From Priapulus caudatus (taxonomy: Eukaryota > Priapulida > Priapulimorpha > Priapulimorphida > Priapulidae): DNA of 24,031 nucleotides. Location: contig NW_014579295.1 of the NCBI RefSeq assembly GCF_000485595.1, positions 5,597-29,627 on the forward strand, given 5' to 3'. Positions 19,501 to 24,031 of this stretch are shown in pieces; position 1 is the first letter of the stretch, and each line of letters opens with the position of its first letter. The position numbers and the translations under genes are program-made. The notes below the pieces were generated by a model. It did not search any database, was not told the origin of the DNA, and saw only the letters and a list, made by a program, of their open reading frames with translations.

Positions 19501-21323
19501 AAAATTATTCCCTGACACTACCTATGCACAAAGATAAACTCTAGTTCCACCATTCCACTGCGCGTTATGCTTAAAAAACCACAAGAATAGAGCGTGAGAA
19601 AACTGGATTTCTGGCGCAACGCCCTACAATTGTTTGAAACAACTTAGCCTCACATGTTGCTAACAGGTGTGTGAGCGCAAGAATTGTTGTGTCCCGCGGT
19701 CTATATATATGTAGTCGTCTTACTGTTAGATAGATCGTAGTATTGTGAACTGCTGCTATATGTAACATCAAAGACTATTAAGAAAGTATTTATAGGCAGC
19801 GTCAAATAACTGTGAACAATAACGTTACTTGATTATTCAGCTTGAGCCTACAGCTGCGAACATTGCCCTAGCCAGCGCTGCAAAGCGCAAAAACGACCAC
19901 ACGGGCCGTAGAAGATCTTTGCCCTACACCGCTGCTGGACGGTTGCCTGCGCAGAGCCCAATCGCAAACGTGTCAACAACATCGGCAGAATTTGAAACAC
20001 AGGTGGCAGATATTTTCAGAATATCCTTTTATAAGACAACGCGCATGTGAAATGGGAAGCACTAGAGTTTATTTTGTCGATAAGGAGATGTGTGTGACTT
20101 ATTTCATGCCGACGAAGTATTTGCTAGTCTGAGTACTGGTAGAAATTAGCATTGCGATGTGCATTGGATGAGGCCTTTAACCACATGGTTGTGACTGCAT
20201 AGAGTATAGGGAAAATGTCACACATTTATCCTATTACTATTAGATCACTGCTGTCATTACACAGTTTAAAAACTGCTTTCCCTTGAAATCTACAAATGTA
20301 TCTTCTCAAAGTGTTCTACGCAAGCATATTTTGCACACACACACACACATTTTGACCAGATGAAACCAACACAACAGCGTCCTTGTTCGAACCTTTGCAT
20401 TCCATATGTTCAGTCGCCAGTAATTTGCATGTCACACGCTTTTATGTGGAGCAATACGCAGGCAGGCATGTATGCATGGCAGCTTCATGTGACTCAACTT
20501 CTGTGCATATAAATCAGTGCGTAATAAAAGCTAAAATTCTAATAATTTTGCTAACATGTAATAATGAAAGTAAGTTTAAGTATGAGATTATTATTTTCTC
20601 AATCCTAGTTAATTACAGACATAGGCCAAAATAACACGCATATTGTTAATGACACGCCAAGTGAATCTAAATATAGTATTACTATTTTTGCTTTCTCTTT
20701 GCTTTTTGCTTAATGTTTCCTTTTGTTTTATTTGTTACATTTTATTATTTTGTTTGTATCTTTTGTTTCCGTGCTGTTGTGTCATGCTGTTGTTGTGTGC
20801 TGTTGTTTTCTAATGTTGCTAAATATTGAAGCATTTGCTGTGAGATGTTTGCTGTGAGCAATGCCGCAATGGTCCCACACCCTGACATCAGTGAAGTAGA
20901 TTCTGGTACAAACACTGAAACAGTGCATGATAGTCCTTAGAATGTTAATTCAGATCATTTTAATTTAACTTATGTTAATGGTAATTGTTATGCCACGGCT
21001 TTAGTAAAACAAATGAAATGATATCAGACATAACAATAATTAACATTGACATGTACATACTACAAGGTAGCACTGTGACGAATGCAGTCGAGTTGTGTTA
21101 CAAATGTTGGTACTAATGGTCAAATGTACATGTACACAAATAACATATGAAATGTTTCGGCCTGCATGAGAATTATTGTTGTCATTGTAAAATATATATA
21201 GGACCGGGCAGTAAATGTTACAACTTGAAACTGGATACATTTTCTTACTTTGGCCTTATCACAGCCTTTTTCCAGCTTCTTTTTGTAGTGTACGACAGCC
21301 GTATGTAGACCTCCGTCAGCCAT
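10226..21323 (-). CDS. ELOA: Elongin-A, 11 coding exons
   Basis: Elongin A is the transcriptionally active subunit of the Elongin (SIII) complex. It stimulates RNA polymerase II elongation and, with elongins B/C and CUL5/RBX2, targets stalled RPB1 for ubiquitination. Exons, 5' to 3': 21323-21249, 17992-17936, 17446-about 16613, 15991-15886, 15464-15372, 15163-15110, 14871-14774, 14420-14313, 13532-13451, 12541-12314, 10293-10226. All phases agree and the sum is 1803 nt (600 aa), against about 770-800 in human. Residues 1-78 form the TFIIS N-terminal/LW domain, and about 80-320 are charged and low complexity. The BC box [10 protein letters not shown] lies near 392-401, and [13 protein letters not shown] follows in the cullin-box region. 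[13 protein letters not shown] and the C-terminus [20 protein letters not shown] complete it. An in-frame TGA lies at 21344-21342. Two points remain open: the exon 3 donor (16613 or 16592), and the 3' part, which crosses a 10-N gap and a duplicated stretch. Confidence 0.95.
10383..10680. repeat. About 95-bp diverged direct repeat flanking an AT tract
   Basis: Positions 10383-10478 resemble 10584-10680: GATGACAA, TAGGCCGTT, AAATTTAAGAT and GGCGTAGA recur in order with many small differences. The two units flank the AT repeat. On the ELOA sense strand both lie in intron 10. They could be a genuine old duplication or a further assembly echo of the same contig end. Confidence 0.6.
10498..10581. 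repeat. AT-dinucleotide microsatellite
   Basis: It is a near-continuous TA/AT tract with a few interruptions (GACATACATATAAT), in ELOA intron 10. It is a likely cause of poor assembly here. Confidence 0.9.
10697..10903 (-). pseudogene. Second, frame-broken copy of ELOA exon 10
   Basis: It corresponds to 12314-12541 but is 207 rather than 228 nt. PRDVRR and [21 protein letters not shown] can still be read, in shifted frames. The differences are mostly missing single bases in runs, the pattern expected of poor long-read consensus at a contig end. Confidence 0.75.
11724..11940. mobile_element. Putative MITE present in only one copy of the duplicated stretch
   Basis: The right-hand copy reads TACCAGTCCCACGCGC at 13340-13360; the left-hand copy has about 217 bp inserted between CCAGT and CCCACGCGC. 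The ends are imperfect inverted repeats. The left end runs CCAGCAGATTGCCAACAC and the reverse complement of the right end runs CTGCAGAGATGCCAACAC; further in, both arms contain TAGTTTCT. There is no coding capacity, and a target-site duplication cannot be fixed at this sequence quality. Confidence 0.5.
12044..12129 (-). pseudogene. Second, frame-broken copy of ELOA exon 9
   Basis: It has the same splice sites as 13451-13532 (TTTGTAG and GTGATG) but is 86 rather than 82 nt, with scattered single-base insertions that destroy the frame. It belongs to the left-hand copy of the duplicated stretch and is probably a consensus-error version of the same exon, not a decayed gene. Confidence 0.75.
12241..12250. 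other. Assembly gap of 10 N
   Basis: It is a fixed-size run of 10 ambiguous bases inside ELOA intron 10, flanked on both sides by the same sequence. A fixed token like this usually marks a scaffolding join of unknown or negative length. Confidence 0.95.
12314..12541 (-). CDS. ELOA: ELOA coding exon 10 (intact copy)
   Basis: It is a 228-nt exon after GTTTGCAG, phase 1 to phase 1, encoding [20 protein letters not shown] and then a basic Ala/Gly-rich stretch ending [22 protein letters not shown] is nearly identical to human. The donor chosen (C|GTACGA) is the one that joins exon 11 in frame; GTGAAG upstream is an alternative. Its start lies only 291 nt from the assembly gap. A broken copy is at 10697-10903. 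Confidence 0.87.
13451..13532 (-). CDS. ELOA: ELOA coding exon 9 (intact copy)
   Basis: It is an 82-nt exon after TCTTTGTAG and before GTGATG, encoding [18 protein letters not shown] and then AKSIAEAAP, ending in phase 1. It corresponds to RLQDAREQRLRVLTKNIQ of human. A frame-broken second copy lies at 12044-12129 on the far side of the N gap. Confidence 0.9.
13901..14183. mobile_element. 283-bp TIR element (MITE-like) in ELOA intron 8
   Basis: The left end runs CAGTGGCTACGGGTACGGTA; the right end, reverse-complemented, runs CAGTGGCTACAGGTACGGTA, with one difference in 20. The CAG terminus resembles hAT-type elements. An 11-bp sequence GTTTTGCAAAA sits on both sides (13889-13899 and 14183-14193), but it is itself palindromic and lies two bases off on the left, so it may be extended TIR rather than a target duplication. 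Inside are a second CTACGGGTACGG at 13943-13954 and a telomeric array. It has no transposase. Confidence 0.7.
14065..14139 (-). repeat. Interstitial telomeric repeat, about 12 units
   Basis: The plus strand reads AACCCT repeated about twelve times with a few variants (AAACCT, AACTCT). The G-rich strand TTAGGG is therefore the minus strand, the sense strand of ELOA. It lies wholly inside the 283-bp TIR element. Confidence 0.93.
14313..14420 (-). CDS. ELOA: ELOA coding exon 8
   Basis: It holds 36 codons, phase 0 at both ends, between GATTTCAG and GTAAGT. It encodes [20 protein letters not shown] and then [16 protein letters not shown]. It matches human LIEETDQLWKVHCHRDF..E..EESWREMYL, with the W..HC and ESWRE.YL residues intact. 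Confidence 0.95.
14421..14773 (-). other. ELOA intron 7
   Basis: It is a 353-nt AT-rich intron with donor GTTAGT and acceptor GATTTCAG. Nothing further was recognised. Confidence 0.9.
14774..14871 (-). CDS. ELOA: ELOA coding exon 7, cullin-box region
   Basis: It is a 98-nt exon, phase 1 to phase 0, after TTCTCTGCAG and before donor GTTAGT. It encodes [19 protein letters not shown] and then [13 protein letters not shown]. It aligns with [28 protein letters not shown] of human, the segment downstream of the BC box used for cullin recruitment. Confidence 0.93.
15110..15163 (-). CDS. ELOA: ELOA coding exon 6, elongin BC box
   Basis: It is a 54-nt exon between TTTTTTTCAG and GTAAGT, phase 1 to phase 1, encoding [28 protein letters not shown] fits the BC-box rule (small residue, L, three residues, C, three residues, aliphatic), which contacts elongin C. 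Human has TLHQQCIRVLKNNID here. Confidence 0.94.
15372..15464 (-). CDS. ELOA: ELOA coding exon 5
   Basis: It is a 93-nt exon, phase 1 to phase 1, between ATTTTCAG and GTAAAA. It encodes [20 protein letters not shown] and then [10 protein letters not shown]. The MYSGKK block matches QVYSGSK, just upstream of the BC box in human. Confidence 0.92.
15666..15722. repeat. Pentamer then TA microsatellite in ELOA intron 4
   Basis: Six 5-bp units (TCCGA, TCCGA, TCCGC, TCCGC, TCCGA, TCCGA) at 15666-15695 run straight into a TA tract at 15696-15722. Confidence 0.93.
15733..15899. repeat. 75-bp duplication spanning the ELOA exon 4 donor
   Basis: Positions 15733-15807 and 15825-15899 are about 85% identical (CACCAATCTATTT, TTGTTTGCACATTTTA, TACCTGCTTTTT). 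The second unit contains the real 3' end of exon 4 and its donor. The first, 92 nt downstream on the sense strand, contains a look-alike AAAAAGCAG|GTATTT. Confidence 0.88.
15886..15991 (-). CDS. ELOA: ELOA coding exon 4
   Basis: It is a 106-nt exon between GTTGTAG and GTACAC, encoding [20 protein letters not shown] and then [15 protein letters not shown], ending in phase 1. [10 protein letters not shown] matches LPAIQANYRP of human Elongin A. Its 3' end is copied 92 nt downstream by a 75-bp duplication. Confidence 0.92.
15992..16612 (-). other. ELOA intron 3
   Basis: Its length depends on the exon 3 donor chosen. It contains a short GAGA tract near 16170-16187 and no further exon that I could recognise. 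Confidence 0.7.
16613..17446 (-). CDS. ELOA: ELOA coding exon 3, LW domain and charged linker
   Basis: It starts after CTACCTCACAG with [20 protein letters not shown], the second half of the TFIIS N-terminal domain. A long Arg/Ser/Glu/Gly-rich linker follows, then a block with the F-S-F-E-D pattern and basic [16 protein letters not shown], equivalent to the SFESYL...KKKKKIVKT region of human. The linker is far richer in GC than the flanking introns. The 3' end is uncertain: AAG|GTTCGT (end 16613, used here) and CTG|GTCTGG (end 16592) both keep phase 0, and neither donor is strong. The frame itself runs to a stop at 16565. Confidence 0.88.
17447..17935 (-). other. ELOA intron 2
   Basis: It is a 489-nt intron with donor GTGTGT and acceptor CTACCTCACAG. 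Apart from its splice sites, nothing was seen. Confidence 0.9.
17936..17992 (-). CDS. ELOA: ELOA coding exon 2 (57 nt)
   Basis: It holds exactly 19 codons in phase 0: [19 protein letters not shown]. The acceptor is ATATTTCAG and the donor GTGTGT. It corresponds to LLKYLKKLSTLPITVDILA in human Elongin A and was found by joining exons 1 and 3. Confidence 0.9.
17993..21248 (-). other. ELOA intron 1 (3.3 kb)
   Basis: This is the largest intron of the gene. It holds a TG/TA tract at 18402-18470, a 16-bp perfect palindrome CCTAGCTTAAGCTAGG at 18808-18823, a CpG-richer patch at 18750-18960, a run of 18 G at 19231-19248, a plus-strand open frame with coding-like composition at 19841-20050, and a T-rich tract at 20690-20830. 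Confidence 0.8.
19231..19248 (+). repeat. Homopolymer of 18 G
   Basis: It is an uninterrupted G run on the plus strand, so the ELOA transcript would carry 18 C. Its length in the assembly is unlikely to be exact. Confidence 0.95.
21249..21323 (-). CDS. ELOA: ELOA coding exon 1
   Basis: It holds 25 codons, [20 protein letters not shown] and then CDKAK, phase 0, with donor GTAAGA. It matches the first helix of the TFIIS N-terminal domain in Elongin A. The start context is CAACATGGC, and a stop codon lies in frame 18 nt upstream. Confidence 0.88.
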
Positions 21324-21361
21324 GTTGCAGGATATGCGGTGTCACACACCGGATAGTCATA

Positions 21362-21369
21362 TCACGTGA
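21362..21369. promoter_or_regulatory. Palindromic E-box TCACGTGA upstream of ELOA
   Basis: TCACGTGA lies 39 nt upstream of the ELOA ATG. It matches the site bound by USF and MiT/TFE-type bHLH factors. Function is inferred from sequence and position only. Confidence 0.45.
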
Positions 21370-23067
21370 CATGGTTTACAGGAACCGATGAGTTTTTCAA
21401 GAATATGAAAAGAAATAATATTCATCAAAAATACAACAATTTCTCACAGCATGTACAATCGTCATGTACAATTTATTGTCAGTTTATAATTTTAAATAGT
21501 TGAACTTATAGCGAATCTTTTGGTGAACCAAGCGTGAGCTAGTTCTGTGTGTAATATAAGGAATATAGACTGGGCTCAAATCTGGGGACTCTACTATATT
21601 GGTAGGGTGAAAGGGACGGGGGTCAAGCTAATTGATATTGTTGACAACTTGACGTTTCCATGTAATCTGAGATTCTGAGCCCCAGATAATTTTTGGCAGC
21701 ATGGCAGCAGTTGTAAATTTTAATAACCAATCTTGCTACATAGATTAGATTAGATAGACGAGCCGACGTTGGTTACCACTGGTAAGTATATCTATAGTCA
21801 ATAGCCCTGGACGTTTATTCCTTACGGACTGTCCAGTAGAAGTAGAAGTAGAATAATGATAATCACAGTGATCCCTGTGGAATTCCTGATGAGTGATGTT
21901 ACTTCTGTCCATTTTGAACTTTCCCCATCTACCATCACATTTTGTCTCCTATTTCAGTATTTGAAAGAAAACTTTTAATCCATGTTATCAATATGTCTTT
22001 CTTTATACCATATGAATGAGTTATGAGTGTTTAGAGATATGCCTGTAGCTATTATCTATTACTATTAGTATTAGTAATTCTTAATACTATTTTAAATAAG
22101 TAAGCTATAGTATATAGTGGTAGTTAAGCCAGGCGCACATTGCCGAACATTTTGCGCAAAACATTATCGTAGCAATGTTCATTGAAATGGTTCGGCCCAT
22201 GTCGTGTGAGAAAAGTCGCGCCGAACTTTGTTCCGAACAATGTTTTCTGCAAGATCGGGAATGTTGATACCTCGAACATTGTTCGGTCGAATGTTCGTCA
22301 ATGTGCGCTGATGTCGCAACAATTCTAGGAACAGTTAGCTAAAGTAGCTACCAATAGGCCAGCAACGATATTGTGGTCACATGATTTTTGTGTCCCCAAT
22401 CATGCACCGATCACGTGGACTTTACAAGCACAGCTACTAGACCGGCGCGCACGGAGGTTGGTTCGCTGCAAAATGCTTAGGCCAATGTGCCTCCCAGCAA
22501 TTGTTCACCCGCCACGATTGCCAGACGAAAACATTTGCTTCGGGAAAAGTGTTCGGCCAACAGTGGGTCGGAAATTTAGATTTTTACTTATGCGTATTCC
22601 ATCGGGATACCATGGTATTGAAATTCTGGGTATCCCCCCAAAGACTCTGCGTTATCCCGGATTTTTTTGGCATAGTAATTTCACACAATGTTGGGTATCC
22701 AAAATCTTTGAAATATGCAATGAATAGCCATTGAAAATTATTAATATGTAATGAATTAATTATATAAAAAATCTTCCGCTCCGCGACGTACTAATCATTA
22801 GTGCGCTTGAGTGCATTCGGCTGAGCATTTCTAATTTTACCATAGTGATATTATACAACACATGGTTGTATATGTATATATATATCTATGACTTTATCAT
22901 AAACGCCTCTTCTACAGTACACTGCAGAACGTATTGTGCTAGGACGCATTGTCTCGTTCGCCTTGATACGAATCCATGATACAATGTTGTATACACAGAG
23001 TTTCACAATTATGATCAACATCGGCGCACCGCCTCGCTTGCAAATAAATGCTATGCCTTGCCTGCGG
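21370..23067. other. Intergenic region between divergent ELOA and SLC52A
   Basis: It contains the 181-bp inverted-repeat element, a second CACGTG at 22412-22417, and an open frame at 22371-22727 of unfamiliar composition that may be transposon debris. Nothing else was recognised. Confidence 0.5.
22130..22310. mobile_element. 181-bp inverted-repeat element between ELOA and SLC52A
   Basis: The left end runs CAGGCGCACATTGCCGAACA; the right end, reverse-complemented, runs CAGCGCACATTGACGAACAT, i.e. about 23 bp with one indel and one substitution. The interior repeats CGAACATT and AACAATGTT in both orientations, so the whole unit can fold back. No open reading frame and no clear target-site duplication were seen. 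Similar motifs (GTTCGGCC) recur to about 22560, so an older, larger element may surround it. Confidence 0.6.
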
Positions 23068-23074
23068 TATAAAA
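23068..23074 (+). promoter_or_regulatory. TATA box candidate for SLC52A
   Basis: GGTATAAAACGC at 23066-23077 is a good TATA match 346 nt upstream of the first coding exon. A start about 30 nt further on would give a 5'UTR exon spliced to 23414. The donor of that exon was not identified. Confidence 0.4.
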
Positions 23075-23419
23075 CGCTATTGTGGCCTCAAGTAAATTAG
23101 TAACTAAAGGGCGCGCACTCGCCGCTCGCTCAGATGCGCTGCCGTTAAAAGTTGATAAACTCAACGAACACTATTCCTGATTAATGACGATCTTTTTCTT
23201 TTACTATCGTCCCGGCGCGGATTACCGCGAAGATTGATCTGGTATCCCGCACTACAAGAATCTGTATTCGCCGCGGCTATCGGTGATACCGCTAATTTCG
23301 AGCCCCTGGGCAGATAGTGCCGCAATGGCTTTTAAGCATCGGACTCAATCCACTCTATTTCACATGGGGTACAATTTCGTGTACACGTAAATTAATAATT
23401 GTTATAATTTCAGTGCACC

Positions 23420-23597
23420 ATGGGCGAACATAAGGATGTGTCGCTCGGTGTGTTCATACTCGTGGCTTTGTTCGGCATGAGCTCATGGCTCGGGGTTAAC
23501 AGCATCTGGATGGAGCTGCCTTTGACAGTCGTCCGACTGCCAGAGCTCTGGGCTCTGCCCTCCTACCTAGCAGTCATCCTCCAGGTGGCAAATATAG
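23420..23597 (+). CDS. SLC52A: Riboflavin transporter, SLC52A family, first coding exon
   Basis: SLC52A (RFVT) proteins are multi-pass plasma-membrane transporters of vitamin B2. This exon encodes 59 residues plus one base (phase 1). The first membrane helix and loop contain [18 protein letters not shown] and [20 protein letters not shown], and [12 protein letters not shown] starts the second helix. Human SLC52A3 has [22 protein letters not shown] and WYLPSYLTVVIQLANIG at these positions. The start is in a strong context (CACCATGG) seven bases after an acceptor (ATTTCAG, exon from 23414), so a 5'UTR exon lies upstream. The donor is GTAAAC. No later exon was found before the right edge, so the gene is cut there. 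Which SLC52A paralogue it is cannot be decided. Confidence 0.92.
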
Positions 23598-24031
23598 GTA
23601 AACATTAATCATTAAACATTAATCTCACCCTCAGCGCTAGATGTTGCACAGCTAGAATCTGGATGGACATTCATTTAATGTCCATCCAGATTATAGTTGT
23701 GCAGCATCTGGTGCTGAGGGCAAGATACTTGGAGAGCAATATCATCTGACTTGTGATTTTACGGAAGCGAACTGTGTGTGTACTACCAAGTTGTGGAAGC
23801 TCTTGCAAGTTGTGCGATTGTAGCCATTTGCTCATTTTAAAATGCAATTTCCGAGTACTTTAACTTTCGGCATTTCATGATATTAAATTTGGTCCTGGAC
23901 ACTTTATTTACAGCTTAAGTTACACAGGTACATGGTGGCATCGCCGCAGTTAATTGGCACATAGCGAAAATATAAGGTGTTTAACTGTGTAAAGCCTAGC
24001 GCAGACCTGCGATTTTTGGTTGCTTGTCGCT
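23598..24031 (+). other. SLC52A intron 1, start
   Basis: It begins GTAAACATTAATC, with the 14-bp unit TAAACATTAATCAT followed by a near-copy, and then the 93-nt hairpin. From 23721 to the right edge I see nothing further. Confidence 0.85.
23628..23720 (+). other. 93-nt near-perfect hairpin in the SLC52A first intron
   Basis: Two 44-nt arms (23628-23671 and 23677-23720) are separated by the 5-nt loop CATTT. Five positions differ between the arms. Read as RNA from the plus strand, the SLC52A sense strand, four of them form G-U wobbles and only one is a mismatch (G opposite A). It could be a small-RNA precursor or a short fold-back transposable element; sequence alone does not decide. Confidence 0.8.

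Overview
The window is nuclear DNA from an animal. Coding sequence is split into short exons with GT/AG junctions, introns are about 0.2-3.3 kb, and microsatellites are abundant. A run of TTAGGG-type telomere repeat also occurs inside an intron. Small introns and four gene loci in 24 kb suggest a compact invertebrate genome, but I cannot name the species. There are no bacterial operons, CRISPR arrays, tRNAs or rRNAs.

Layout. (1) 1-3784, minus strand: the 5' end of an MTSS1/MTSS2-type I-BAR gene. Three coding exons are visible (3632-3784, 3300-3361, 2820-2893); the rest lies beyond the left edge. Positions 1-2819 are taken as its intron and are full of CAG, CAA and CA/CGCA repeats. (2) 5331-6693, plus strand: a complete four-exon profilin-4 gene (PFN4), predicted 128 aa. 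(3) 6694-10225: convergent intergenic DNA with an 18-bp minisatellite. (4) 10226-21323, minus strand: an essentially complete Elongin-A gene (ELOA) in 11 coding exons, predicted about 600 aa. It has the TFIIS N-terminal domain, the elongin BC box, the cullin-box region and the conserved C-terminus. (5) 21324-23413: a divergent intergenic region with an E-box near ELOA and a TATA box on the SLC52A side. (6) 23420-23597, plus strand: the first coding exon of a riboflavin transporter (SLC52A family), followed by an intron holding a striking 93-nt hairpin.

Main irregularity. Positions 10629-12240 and 12251-about 13641 are two indel-rich copies of one stretch (ELOA exons 9-10 and flanking introns), separated by exactly 10 N. 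This looks like an unmerged overlap between two contig ends rather than a real duplication. The right-hand copy keeps both exons in frame; the left-hand copy is broken. The left-hand copy also carries about 217 bp with inverted ends that the other lacks, which may be a polymorphic MITE.

Other structures. A 283-bp TIR element encloses a 75-bp telomeric array in ELOA intron 8. A 181-bp inverted-repeat element lies between ELOA and SLC52A. A 75-bp duplication copies the exon 4 donor site of ELOA. The genes do not form a pathway: MTSS1 and PFN4 belong to actin/membrane families, ELOA to transcription elongation and ubiquitin ligation, and SLC52A to vitamin transport. Their neighbourhood is useful mainly as microsynteny.
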